This document shows positions 16,149 to 24,030 of a stretch of 28,568 nt of DNA, one piece after another. A program made the position numbers and the translations under genes. Where the stretch lies: positions 47,124 to 75,691 of the forward strand of contig CAJTVR010000012.1 of NCBI GenBank assembly GCA_910580075.1. Direction: 5' to 3'. The notes under the pieces were generated by a model. The model was not told where the DNA came from, searched no databases, and saw only the letters and a program-made list of their open reading frames with translations. Numbering within the stretch: position 1 is the first letter of the stretch; every line of letters begins with the position of its first letter. Origin of the DNA: an uncultured Eubacterium sp. GTDB lineage: Bacteria; Bacillota; Clostridia; Lachnospirales; Lachnospiraceae.

Positions 16149-16256
16149 AGCCCGTATCCGGAGAGTTTCCTGCAGCCGGATCGGGGCTGAAAACTGAATC
16201 AGCATGCCAGAACCTGGCATCAGGCGTTTTCGTCTGATGCCGGGTTTCGGCGTGGC
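16149..16256 (+). promoter_or_regulatory. Two strong stem-loops in the gap before the NuoG-GltD gene
   Basis: The first hairpin pairs AGCCC and ATCCGG (16149-16161) with CCGGAT and GGGCT (16176-16188). The second pairs CCTGGCATCAG (16213-16223) with CTGATGCCGGG (16234-16244) and is enclosed by ATGCCA / TGGCA at 16204-16209 and 16252-16256. Only short T runs follow, so partial termination or RNA stabilisation between two genes of one unit is likely. Confidence 0.55.
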
Positions 16257-16320
16257 AGGATTCATAATTTTTATTTTTTGGGAACGGATATCAGAAAAGT
16301 TTATAATTTGGAGGACAATT

Positions 16321-18450
16321 ATGGTTAGTATTACAATAGACGGCACCAGGCTGGAAGTGCCGCAAGGGAAAAATGTCCTGGAATGTGCGCTGGATGCAGG
16401 AATTTATATCCCGCATCTGTGCCACCATAAGGACTTATCGCCTCTTGGTTCCTGCCGGATGTGTATTGTACAGGTACAGGGAGAAGAAAAACCGGTTCCG
16501 TCCTGTACGCTGAAAGCAGAGGACGGACTAGTGATTCAGACACAGACAGAGGAGATTACAAGACTCCGCATGCTGGCTCTTGAGCTGCTGCTGGCCGGGC
16601 ATCCGGAGGACTGTTCGACCTGTCCGAAATACGGAAACTGCGAGCTGCAGATGTTAATCCAGTATATCGGGCCGAAAACAGGGCGTCTGAAAATGCGTTC
16701 CAAAGGGTTTGCTTCGGATGAAAGAAATCCGTTAATTCTGCATGACATGAACCGCTGTGTGCTCTGCGGACGCTGTGTGCGTGCCTGCAACGATTTACGC
16801 GGGGTACATGTACTGCAGTATCAGAAAAAAGATATGGAAGTGTATACAGGCGCACTGCATGAGCGGCTGTTAAAAGATGCAGACTGCCGTTTCTGCCAGG
16901 CATGTGTAGAAGTGTGTCCGACAGGAACGATTCGCGATAAACTGGCAGATTCTGAAGTGCGCAAGGAAGATTATGTCGTTCCATGCAGAACCGGCTGTCC
17001 GGCGCACATTGACATCCCGCGCTATATCCGTTTTATCAGCCAGGGCAATTTTGCAGCGGCAAACGCTACCGTCCGGGAGAAAGTGCCATTCCCTCACAGC
17101 CTCGGTTATATCTGCGTGCACAGCTGTGAACCCGAGTGCAAGCACAGCCATTTGAATGAGCCTGTTTCCATTCGCAATCTGAAGCGGTTTGCAGCAGAAC
17201 ATGACGACGGGGAGTGGAAGAAACGGGCATTCCACAAACCGGCTACCGGAAAGAAGCTGGCAGTCATCGGCAGCGGTCCAAGCGGCCTTACGGCAGCTTA
17301 TTACGGTGCCAAACTGGGCCATTCAGTCACAATATTTGAAGAAAGCAGCAGGCTGGGCGGACAGCTTCGGTACGGCATTCCGTCTTACCGCCTGCCTAGG
17401 GAAGTGCTGGATAAAGAAATCGCTGATATTCTAGAGGCAGGAGATATTACTGTAAAGCTGGATACAAAGATAGAAAATGCGCCGAAACTTCTAAAGGAAG
17501 GCTTTGACGCTGTATATGCAGCAGCCGGAACGCATCAGGGCGCAAGGCTTCCGCTTCCGGGCAGTGATCTGGAAGGCGTGCAGGTCAACACTGATTTCCT
17601 GAGGGCATTTGAAGAAGGCACAGCGAGTGTAGGAGAAAAAACTGTGATCTTAGGCGGCGGAAACGTAGCGATTGACTGTGCAGGCGCAGCCTTCCGTCTC
17701 GGTGCAAAGAGCGTGCATATGGCTTGCCTGGAAGCATATGACGCAATGACGGCGACCGATGAAGAACGCACATGGGCAGAAGAAGAAGGCGTTGTTTTAC
17801 ATAATTCCAAGACATTCCCACAGATACTGGGTGAAAACGGTCACTGCACCGGAGTAGAAATACAAAGCGTCGGAAATTTCCGCAAAGAAAACGGACGCAT
17901 GGTATTTGATGTCCTGGAAGGAACAAACGAGATTTTGGAAGCAGACACAGTTATTTTTGCAACCGGCCAGCGTCCGACGATTCCAATGGATGCAGAAGTA
18001 TTCGGACTGGAGCTGACACATGGAAATTATATTGCTGCAAAGGACGAAAACGGCGGGACATCCGTAGAAGGCGTCTGGGCAGGCGGCGACTGTGTAACTG
18101 GAACTTCTTCTGTAATCAAAGGAATCGAAGGTGCAAGAAAAGCCATTTCTGCGATTGACAGATATCTGGGCGGAGACGGAAATATTGAAGAATCACTTGC
18201 ACCGGATCAGGAAAAAGACCCGTATATCGGCAGCATCGAAGGATTTGCAGATATTCCGCGCACACAGCCGCAGGTCGTACCGGTTCCGCAGCGTGTGGAA
18301 AACTGGAAAGAATGCGGACCGATGGACAAAGGCTTTGATGAAAATCTGGCAAAATGCGAAGCAGGACGCTGTCTGCAGTGTGATTTAAGGCTGTGTATTT
18401 CAAGCCCGAGAACATGGGGAGATTTTGCAAAGGAGGCGGAGAGCAAATGA
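16321..18450 (+). CDS. NuoG-like Fe-S / GltD-like flavin oxidoreductase fusion
   Basis: A 709-residue electron-transfer protein. Residues 1-75 form a [2Fe-2S] domain (Cys34, 45, 48, 62). His94/Cys98/101/107 form the NuoG His-Cys3 [4Fe-4S] site. Two ferredoxin-type clusters follow (Cys146/149/152/156 and Cys189/192/195/199). From about 220 on is a glutamate-synthase small-subunit/NfnB-like module with its own Cys motif (222, 226, 265, 269, 273), FAD loop GSGPSG (317-322) and NAD(P)H loop GGGNVA (445-450). The same layout occurs in StnA-type subunits of NADH/NADPH:ferredoxin oxidoreductases. ATG 16321 follows GGAGG. Its TGA overlaps the ATG of the next gene, so they are translationally coupled. 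Likely role: move electrons between NAD(P)H, ferredoxin and the flavoprotein upstream. The partner is inferred. Confidence 0.82.
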   Translation: MVSITIDGTRLEVPQGKNVLECALDAGIYIPHLCHHKDLSPLGSCRMCIVQVQGEEKPVPSCTLKAEDGLVIQTQTEEITRLRMLALELLLAGHPEDCSTCPKYGNCELQMLIQYIGPKTGRLKMRSKGFASDERNPLILHDMNRCVLCGRCVRACNDLRGVHVLQYQKKDMEVYTGALHERLLKDADCRFCQACVEVCPTGTIRDKLADSEVRKEDYVVPCRTGCPAHIDIPRYIRFISQGNFAAANATVREKVPFPHSLGYICVHSCEPECKHSHLNEPVSIRNLKRFAAEHDDGEWKKRAFHKPATGKKLAVIGSGPSGLTAAYYGAKLGHSVTIFEESSRLGGQLRYGIPSYRLPREVLDKEIADILEAGDITVKLDTKIENAPKLLKEGFDAVYAAAGTHQGARLPLPGSDLEGVQVNTDFLRAFEEGTASVGEKTVILGGGNVAIDCAGAAFRLGAKSVHMACLEAYDAMTATDEERTWAEEEGVVLHNSKTFPQILGENGHCTGVEIQSVGNFRKENGRMVFDVLEGTNEILEADTVIFATGQRPTIPMDAEVFGLELTHGNYIAAKDENGGTSVEGVWAGGDCVTGTSSVIKGIEGARKAISAIDRYLGGDGNIEESLAPDQEKDPYIGSIEGFADIPRTQPQVVPVPQRVENWKECGPMDKGFDENLAKCEAGRCLQCDLRLCISSPRTWGDFAKEAESK

Positions 18451-19631
18451 CAATATTTGAGACTGCAAAAGCAATGGGATATGCGGCAGCCACAGACAAA
18501 ATCAATGCTGTTTCCCTGATGGAATACGGCCTGTATCCGGAACCTCTGATGGAGAAAGTGTACCGGGCCAATGCGAAAAAAGGGGACGTACGCGTTTATG
18601 CAGGACTGAATAATGCCGATCTGGATGGTGCCCTGTTAGCGCTGCTGAAAGAAAATCTGGAAAAAGTAATCGCAGGCATCCAGATTGCAGGCATGCTGAC
18701 CGGAGCGAAGGTAAAATACCTGTATCTGCCGGAAGAAGAAAAAGAGCTCGCAGATCAGATCAGAAGCGCAGTACAGTCGCAGGACATTATTTTAGTCAGC
18801 GATATCATCAATGTCAGAGAAGCAGAAGGCGATCTGTTATTACATATTGCGACAGCTGCTGACCTTGCGGATGTCATCGAAGGTACTTATGAACCAGGTG
18901 TTTATATTGCCGCTTCAGACGGAAGCCTGAAAAAAGTTCCGGCTGATACGAAAGTACCGCAGCTGGTGTCTTTGGACGGAGCAAAAGCAGTATACCTCGG
19001 CTATCAGTATTATACGCCGCAGGAAGCACAGGAGCTGACTGCAAAAGACGCAGTAAACGGAGTAGTCCGTGTGCTGACCGAAAAAGACTGTATCGTGGCA
19101 GAAACGGCAAAGCAGCTGTTAAAGGACAGAAAAGCCAGCTGCGGAAAATGTGTATTCTGCAGGGAAGGCCTGATTCAGTTAGAATACATGCAGAAAGAAA
19201 CCGCTGCTGCAAAAGGAAAGACCGGGTATCTGGAACTGACAAAAGAAATCGGGGAAGCGATGAACGGTTCCACTCTCTGCAGCATCGGACAGGAATCTGC
19301 GAAAATTGCATTAAGCGCTGTGGGTAAATTTGCGGATGAATACGAAGCCCATATGAAGAAAAATAAATGTCCGGCCGGTGTATGCGGCGCATTTGTGCAT
19401 ATCTATATCGACCCGAAGACCTGTACCGGATGCGGAGAATGTATGGATGTGTGCCCGGCTGAATGTATCGAAGGCAAAGCGAAATATATCCATATGATTG
19501 ATGAATTCGAGTGTACCAAGTGCGGCAAGTGTATCGAAGCGTGTGCAGAAGATGCTGTCATCCAGACATCAGGAAAGCTTCCGAAGCTGCCAAACAGACT
19601 CACAAAGGCCGGGAAATTTAAAAAGCACTGA
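18447..19631 (+). CDS. NuoF-like Fe-S protein with two ferredoxin clusters, lacking the FMN/NADH site
   Basis: A 394-residue protein starting in an ATGA overlap with the NuoG-GltD gene. Residues about 160-225 resemble the NuoF SLBB region. SCGKCVFCREG (231-241) with Cys278 is the NuoF [4Fe-4S] site. Two ferredoxin motifs follow (Cys326/329/332/336 and Cys356/359/362/366). The glycine-rich GRGGAGFP motif that binds FMN and NADH in NuoF/HydB is absent, and the first 160 residues show no recognisable cofactor motif. No NuoE-like partner is encoded nearby. It therefore looks like a wiring subunit rather than an NADH dehydrogenase. AAAGGAGG sits just before the start. A terminator follows at 19665. 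Confidence 0.75.
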   Translation: MTIFETAKAMGYAAATDKINAVSLMEYGLYPEPLMEKVYRANAKKGDVRVYAGLNNADLDGALLALLKENLEKVIAGIQIAGMLTGAKVKYLYLPEEEKELADQIRSAVQSQDIILVSDIINVREAEGDLLLHIATAADLADVIEGTYEPGVYIAASDGSLKKVPADTKVPQLVSLDGAKAVYLGYQYYTPQEAQELTAKDAVNGVVRVLTEKDCIVAETAKQLLKDRKASCGKCVFCREGLIQLEYMQKETAAAKGKTGYLELTKEIGEAMNGSTLCSIGQESAKIALSAVGKFADEYEAHMKKNKCPAGVCGAFVHIYIDPKTCTGCGECMDVCPAECIEGKAKYIHMIDEFECTKCGKCIEACAEDAVIQTSGKLPKLPNRLTKAGKFKKH

Positions 19632-19664
19632 TCATTTCCTGTGTTTCAATATCAAAAAGCAGGG

Positions 19665-19698
19665 CAGGCTGGAACATAGGATTTCCAGCCTGTTTTCT
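19665..19698 (+). terminator. Intrinsic terminator after the redox operon
   Basis: CAGGCTGGAA (19665-19674) pairs with TTCCAGCCTG (19683-19692), followed by TTTTCT. This closes the transcript that carries the NuoG-GltD and NuoF-like genes. Confidence 0.82.
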
Positions 19699-19752
19699 GC
19701 TGTCAGCCGGGAAGGGAAAACGAACTTATTATGATGCAGCGGCCTGTTGTTT

Positions 19753-19914
19753 CACAGGTAAGCCGAAAAGCCAGGGCAGGTAAGCCGCAAGGCCAGAGCA
19801 GGTAAGCCGCAAGGCCAGAGCAGGTAAACCGCAAGGCCAGCGGATAAACGGTAAGGCTGGCAGGTAAGCCTTAAGGCCGGCAGATAAACTGCAAGTCCGG
19901 CAGGCAGGCTGCAG
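19753..19914. repeat. Tandem array of degenerate 20-22 bp units
   Basis: Seven to eight head-to-tail copies of a unit like CAGGTAAGCCGCAAGGCCAG fill the gap before the esterase gene. Three central copies are nearly identical; the outer ones decay progressively. Many units contain GCC-GCAA-GGC or GCC-TTAA-GGC, a mini-hairpin that in RNA would have a GNRA-type or similar tetraloop. Copies touch each other with no unique spacers, so this is a minisatellite, not a CRISPR array. Confidence 0.85.
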
Positions 19915-19933
19915 GATTTAGAAAGGAAAGAAA

Positions 19934-20767
19934 ATGGCTTTTATACAGATGAATTTATTATCCCAGTCACTTATGCGGACAGTTCCGGTCAATGTCATTC
20001 TGCCCATAGATAAAATGTTATTTCCGGGAATGAAGAAACGCGAAGACAAGCCTTATCAGACATTATACCTGCTGCACGGCGTTTTTGGAAACTGTACAGA
20101 CTGGGTGAATGAAACCCGAATCCAGCGGTATGCCCAGGAACACGACCTGGCAGTCGTAATGCCGTCCGGGGACAATGCGTTTTACTTAGACCACCCGGGG
20201 CGCGGGGATAATTACGGAGATTTTATTGGAAAAGAACTGGTCAGCATGACGAGAAAAATATTTCCGCTGTCAGAAAAGCGGGAAGATACATTTATCGGAG
20301 GGCTTTCCATGGGCGGTTACGGGGCCATTCGAAACGGCCTGAAATACCATGAAACATTTGGACATATTCTTGCGCTCTCTTCCGCTCTTGTGCTGGAAGA
20401 AGCAGTTCAAAGGACAGACGACGACGGATTTTTCCTAAATACCAGGTCTTATGCAGAGGCATGTTTTGGCAGTCTGGATGAGGCACTGGAAAGCGACCGG
20501 AACCCGAAATATCTTGTAAACCGGCTGTTAGATCAAGGCGCTGTGCTGCCGCAGATTTATATGGCCTGTGGCAGAGACGACGGGCTGGCAGATTTTAACA
20601 GGGATTTTGCTGCTTTCCTAAAAGAAAAAGGAGCAGACGTCTTCTACGAAGAAGGCCCTGGCGGACATGAATGGGATTTCTGGGATGCTTATATTAAAAA
20701 GGGAATCGAACGGCTTCCGCTGGAAGAAAGCGGAACCGGAATCAACAGCGGCAATGTGGGAATATAA
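19934..20767 (+). CDS. Esterase of the esterase-D / EstA (tributyrin esterase) family
   Basis: A 277-residue alpha/beta hydrolase. YLLHGVFGN (45-53) forms the oxyanion region, GLSMGG (123-128) supplies nucleophile Ser125, Asp215 or Asp216 (GRDDGLAD) and His245 (GGHEWDFW) complete the probable triad. Length and motifs match the short-chain esterase family that includes S-formylglutathione hydrolase, EstA and feruloyl/acetyl esterases. There is no signal peptide. AAGGAAAG lies before ATG 19934, immediately after the tandem repeat array. It is the second esterase in the window, unrelated in fold details to the type-B enzyme at 6079; deacylation of plant glycosides or xylan fragments is plausible but inferred. 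Confidence 0.82.
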   Translation: MAFIQMNLLSQSLMRTVPVNVILPIDKMLFPGMKKREDKPYQTLYLLHGVFGNCTDWVNETRIQRYAQEHDLAVVMPSGDNAFYLDHPGRGDNYGDFIGKELVSMTRKIFPLSEKREDTFIGGLSMGGYGAIRNGLKYHETFGHILALSSALVLEEAVQRTDDDGFFLNTRSYAEACFGSLDEALESDRNPKYLVNRLLDQGAVLPQIYMACGRDDGLADFNRDFAAFLKEKGADVFYEEGPGGHEWDFWDAYIKKGIERLPLEESGTGINSGNVGI

Positions 20768-20811
20768 AAAAATGTCTGCCGGCTGTGATCTGCAGCCATG
20801 GAGGTAGCAGC

Positions 20812-21591
20812 ATGAATGTTTTACAGAATCTGATTGAATTATATGATCATCTGGCAGCAGACAGCACATACCGCTCTGTTGTCCGAAAAATACTCTTAAA
20901 TTTACAGGAAGCAGCAGATGCAAATGTCTATGAACTGGCAGAGCTTACGGAATCATCCCGTACGACAGTCTGGCGCATGCTGCAGCTGATCGGATATGAG
21001 CGTTTCAGCGATTTCCATTATGCTTTAAAGCAGGCAGTAAAACATTATACTTATTATAACCGTATCATTCCGTCTTCACGCATGGATACAGAAGAAGATA
21101 TTATACAGGAAGTGCAAAGCCGCCTGGAATGTGCGGTACGGGATGTGAAACAGGATTTAAATCTGACGCAGATAAAGAAAACTGCCAGACGCATTATGGA
21201 ATCAGACGGGCTGTATTTCTTTTTCCCTTACCGGACGGCGGCAATTAAATCATTTCAGCAGAATCTGGCAATGGCTGGCGTCGAAACAAATGTAGTCTGT
21301 CTGCTGGCGGATATGCTGGCGTGTTCTGAGACAATGGGGGACAACTGCGTGGTATTCTGCATGACGATAGAACATGCAGAAACACAGGATATGACAGGGA
21401 TTTTTGAACGTCTGCAGGAGCACGGTGCCTACACGGTTCTTTTTTCCGGGAGTGAAAGCCGTTATGATGAATATGTAAAACAGCAGCTGTGTTCAGAGCC
21501 GGGAGGCGGTTCTGCGCTGGAAAGCATAGTGCGGTTTGAAATGTATATTCTGGCACTGAGTGAGGTGTTTCGGAAGATGTATCTGGATTGA
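20812..21591 (+). CDS. MurR/RpiR-family transcriptional regulator
   Basis: A 259-residue regulator. Residues 1-80 form the RpiR-type helix-turn-helix (VYELAELTESSRTTVWRML, then GYERFSDFHYALK). Residues about 120-240 look like a degenerate SIS sugar-phosphate-binding domain, with FFFPYRTAA in place of the usual glycine/serine-rich phosphate loop, so ligand binding may differ from classical members. ATG 20812 is chosen because GGAGG lies 7 bases before it; earlier in-frame ATG 20785 has no site. It follows the esterase by 44 bases and probably controls it and sugar genes nearby. The locus to its right is disrupted by mobile DNA. Confidence 0.8.
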   Translation: MNVLQNLIELYDHLAADSTYRSVVRKILLNLQEAADANVYELAELTESSRTTVWRMLQLIGYERFSDFHYALKQAVKHYTYYNRIIPSSRMDTEEDIIQEVQSRLECAVRDVKQDLNLTQIKKTARRIMESDGLYFFFPYRTAAIKSFQQNLAMAGVETNVVCLLADMLACSETMGDNCVVFCMTIEHAETQDMTGIFERLQEHGAYTVLFSGSESRYDEYVKQQLCSEPGGGSALESIVRFEMYILALSEVFRKMYLD

Positions 21592-21884
21592 AGCGGTATC
21601 GGAAGGGCGGGTAAACTGTTCTCTTTGCCGGAAAGAACTTCCGGGAGGAAAACGCCGGGGCATCCGTGCTGGTAAAGAAGATATAGCTTTATCAGATACC
21701 AGAAATGTTACCTTTTGCCTTAAAGGCAGACTTTATTTTCTTGCTGATGTCCTTTGCTGTTGATCGTCAAATTATCTGCACCAGTTTTTTTCAAATTAAT
21801 TTCAGATGGGTTTGTCACTTTAGATTGCTCCCGTCACATTCCTTGCATGAGGTTTTGCAGTTTATTTTGTCCCATTCCCCACAT

Positions 21885-22139
21885 TCATTGTATACTGATC
21901 GGGCATCCGACGTCAATGTCCGGGATGCACAGGTACAGGCCGCCCTGGTATTTCCCTATAACGGCATCCATGTGGCTTCCTCTTCCATACAGGAGCAGTT
22001 CCGCCATGCTGGCTGTTTGCTTTGTGACCTCAGCCTGCCCGGTCCATGCCTCTGCATATGTACCCCTCACAGACTGGTTTCTGCGTTTATAATACATCCG
22101 GCACCTCCTATAAGCTGATTCAGATGATCTGTATATCAT
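21885..22139 (-). CDS. Small transposon accessory protein (hypothetical)
   Basis: An 84-residue frame on the - strand whose start overlaps the end of the ATPase remnant. Visible features are a basic N-terminus and a central ASMAELLLYGRGSHMDAVIG stretch followed by GLYLCIPDID. I associate such a small third gene with transposons carrying an ExeA-like ATPase, but I do not know its function. It stops near CPISIQ, about 125 bases from the proposed transposon tip. It may be complete, but without a transposase it is probably nonfunctional. Confidence 0.45.
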   Translation of the reverse strand: MIYRSSESAYRRCRMYYKRRNQSVRGTYAEAWTGQAEVTKQTASMAELLLYGRGSHMDAVIGKYQGGLYLCIPDIDVGCPISIQ

Positions 22140-22509
22140 TGATGGCTTTCATTGCAGTATCTGCTGTTACCGTGTTTCGTCCGTCTGTATGTGAAATAAG
22201 CAGGCAGGCGTCACACAGGCGGTTAATGATACGGGGGATGCCATTTGCAGCAGTTAAGATGGCTTCCAGGGTGCCGTCATCAAAAACAGCCTGCCTGCAT
22301 CCAGCCCCTTGGAGTTTTACACTGACATAAGAACGTCCTTCATCTTTGGCAAGCCCTTCCAGGCAGTAATTCATTACGATCCTTTGGCGGAGCGCTTCAT
22401 GGGAATTGAGGGAAAGCGTATGGGCGAGCCTGGGCTGTCCAGCCAGCAGGACCACGGCGTGATCCCTGGAATCCATTTCAAAGTTGAAAAGGATCCTAAG
22501 GTCTGATAC
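22120..22509 (-). pseudogene. ExeA/TniB-like AAA ATPase, C-terminal fragment
   Basis: On the - strand, about 130 residues match the second half of a transposition-type AAA ATPase: LRILFNFEMDSRDHAVV, LLAGQPRL (sensor strand), EALRQRIVMNYCLEGL and GIPRIINRLCDACL (Arg-finger/lid region). The Walker A and B half is missing; sequence upstream of about 22509 switches to an unrelated IS4-like transposase frame. It is therefore a truncated partner gene of a lost transposase. Confidence 0.7.
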
Positions 22510-22793
22510 TGAATCACTGGATTTGGCAGGATATGCTGAGTAAGCCAGACTATCCATTCCTTACATTTTATAAACCTTTTCATAAAGCCGACATCACTGA
22601 TTTTGCCAATGCCGCTGATCAGAGCAAACCGGCTTACATCAATGAAAGATTTACTGCCAGATAAATAAAATAAGAGCAGACGCAGCAGGTCAGGAGGATT
22701 TTTAACTGTCCGCTTTCTGGTAATCGCTTTTTTATCAAAGCATGCCTGTTCATAACCTGACGGCAATAGTTTTACTAAATCATTTGTATCCAT
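22503..22793 (-). pseudogene. IS4-like transposase, N-terminal fragment
   Basis: The - strand frame from ATG 22793 starts MDTNDLVKLLPSGYEQACFD and continues with DLLRLLLFYLSGSKSF and ALISGIGKISDVGFMKRF, the typical N-terminal region of IS4-family DDE transposases in clostridia. Homology ends around residue 97; beyond that the frame crosses into the ATPase fragment. The DDE catalytic core is absent, so the copy is dead. Confidence 0.65.
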
Positions 22794-22841
22794 AAAACTT
22801 TTTGATTATATCATGAATTTTATGAATTTGCAGCAACAAAG

Positions 22842-23087
22842 TTAGTGCATATGGGGCTGGCCCTCTATGTACTTCTTGGCAGTGTCATTGACATCGCACT
22901 CTTTTTATTCTTCCAGACAGGACTTTATAATCCGCGCCAGGATTGCCTTTTCAGACAGAACATGCTTGCAGGCGGTATCATAACCAGCGCTGTCATCCGT
23001 AATGTGCAGCCCCTGGGCGATTGTCGTTTCCCCGTCCACCGTCCTCACCTTCTTTCGTTTCATTCTGCCACAGCTTTGCTGGAGCAT
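22842..23087 (-). pseudogene. Rpn-like recombination-promoting nuclease, N-terminal pseudogene
   Basis: The - strand reads YDTACKHVLSEKAILARIIK then SCLEE, a stop codon (TAA at 22907-22905), then KECDVNDTAKKYIEGQP in the same frame. This is the N-terminal pattern of Rpn/PD-(D/E)XK family proteins, with the conserved Tyr after EE changed to a stop. It is also cut after the GQP segment. Upstream residues before YDTACK are not recognisable. Confidence 0.6.
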
Positions 23088-23181
23088 CCACTACTTTTTT
23101 CAGAGGACGGGCCTCATATGTGCGGGTAAGGGAGGCGTAGCAGGCCTCAAAGGAAGGCGGGAAAGTTTCCTCGCCGATTGG

Positions 23182-23210
23182 TTGATTTGATTGCGCTGCT
23201 GTGCTATACT
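23182..23210 (+). promoter_or_regulatory. Sigma-A-type promoter
   Basis: TTGATT (23182-23187), 17-base spacer, TATACT (23205-23210) with an extended -10 TG at 23202-23203. It is correctly placed to drive the 134-residue ORF at 23245. Confidence 0.6.
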
Positions 23211-23244
23211 TCAACAGGACAGCGTACACGGGAGTGATTTAGAT

Positions 23245-23649
23245 ATGAACATACCGCTATTATATGCTTTTCTTTTGTGGCACAACCATGACTTGACTGA
23301 TGATGGTGGAACGCATAAGGAAGTAAAATTGATTGGCGTACCACATACGGACAACTATTCAAAAGTGATAGAACGGGCAAGGGAAACTATAAAACGAACT
23401 ATTGATTGGAGGGCATATATGTTTACTTATAAACTAGGGAATTGGACATTGGTATTTTCGCAAAGATATAGAATTGTTTGTGATGGGACTACCGCAGTTG
23501 TGATTGATAATGACCAGACAGTTTTGGTACTGCTCAGCCTTACAGAAAACGGAAACATCCGTATCGAGAGAACCTATTATGCTATGATTTGCGAGATTGA
23601 CGCTACGGAACAAAAAGTCGTTTTTCAAACGACCGAGGAAATAGGCTGA
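23245..23649 (+). CDS. Hypothetical protein (134 aa)
   Basis: I do not recognise this protein. It starts MNIPLLYAFLLWHNHDL, has a central charged stretch with VIERARETIKRTIDWRAYMF, and ends in beta-strand-like segments (TLVFSQRYRIVCDGTTAVVIDN, ALTEN-type turn). No signal peptide, membrane segment or catalytic motif is evident. A promoter (23182-23210) lies upstream, but the ribosome site is weak (GGGAGTG). It sits in the lower-GC mobile mosaic and is followed by a 31-residue hydrophobic ORF and a hairpin, so it is probably part of imported DNA. Confidence 0.55.
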   Translation: MNIPLLYAFLLWHNHDLTDDGGTHKEVKLIGVPHTDNYSKVIERARETIKRTIDWRAYMFTYKLGNWTLVFSQRYRIVCDGTTAVVIDNDQTVLVLLSLTENGNIRIERTYYAMICEIDATEQKVVFQTTEEIG

Positions 23650-23670
23650 AAGCGAAAAGTGGCAATATAA

Positions 23671-23766
23671 ATGAAGCGGATTACAATTCTTTTTCTTTTG
23701 CTCTTTGCATTTAGCATACTGATGCTTTTTGTGGGTATCCCAAAAATCACAAACACTCATAAATAA
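23671..23766 (+). CDS. Short hydrophobic peptide (31 aa)
   Basis: ATG 23671 to TAA 23766 encodes MKRITILFLLLFAFSILMLF and eleven more residues: two basic residues, one membrane-spanning segment and a short polar tail. It begins 21 bases after the previous stop and ends just before a strong hairpin, which supports expression. No Shine-Dalgarno of note. Could be a small membrane peptide, a truncated signal peptide, or chance. Confidence 0.4.
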   Translation: MKRITILFLLLFAFSILMLFVGIPKITNTHK

Positions 23767-23771
23767 CGAAC

Positions 23772-23810
23772 ATCGGCAGGGCGCTCCTTGGAGCGCCCTG
23801 CTGATTTATT
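23772..23810 (+). terminator. Perfect-stem hairpin, likely terminator
   Basis: ATCGGCAGGGCGCTCC (23772-23787) pairs with GGAGCGCCCTGCTGAT (23790-23805) with one mismatch (G-T), followed by TTATT. It ends the small transcription unit above. Confidence 0.7.
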
Positions 23811-24030
23811 GGAGAAATTGAAATATATTAAATCGGGAGAGAAACAATGAGAAAAAGGAAACTGAAAATCTGATTTTGAATTTTTCTGCCGTCTTGCCTT
23901 TACTGATTTGTGGAAGAAATTTAGTTGTTGCTTACTTCCTCTGCATCGGCTTTATAGACGCTGCCTGTTGCGTTCATGCGCTTTTTGGTTCAGATGATAG
24001 GAAGCGGGATTTGAAGCTGAACCGCTTGCT

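Larger units (their letters stand above)
21758..22509 (-). mobile_element. Truncated transposon end with ExeA/TniB-like ATPase remnant
   Basis: The + strand begins TGTTGATCGTCAAATTA at 21758, a TG-starting tip with repeated TCAAATTA motifs (21768-21775 and 21792-21799) such as transposase-binding sites. Inside, on the - strand, are a small accessory ORF and the 3' part of an AAA ATPase. The element is cut at about 22505 by an IS4-like fragment; the transposase gene and other tip are missing. Confidence 0.55.

Noticed and set aside
18874..19392. Long - strand open frame within the NuoF-like gene
   Set aside because: No recognisable domain, and the + strand frame carries clear Fe-S motifs; shadow of the real gene.
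19753..19914. Regular repeats suggestive of a CRISPR array
   Set aside because: Units abut each other with no unique spacers, degrade progressively, and no cas genes are present.
21705..22330. Several + strand frames over the transposon remnant
   Set aside because: They lie opposite the ATPase and accessory frames, lack ribosome sites and have unlikely Cys/His/Pro-rich composition.
22993..23229. - strand frame of 78 codons beside the Rpn remnant
   Set aside because: No family resemblance and overlaps the Rpn-like frame; possibly an out-of-frame reading of decayed DNA.
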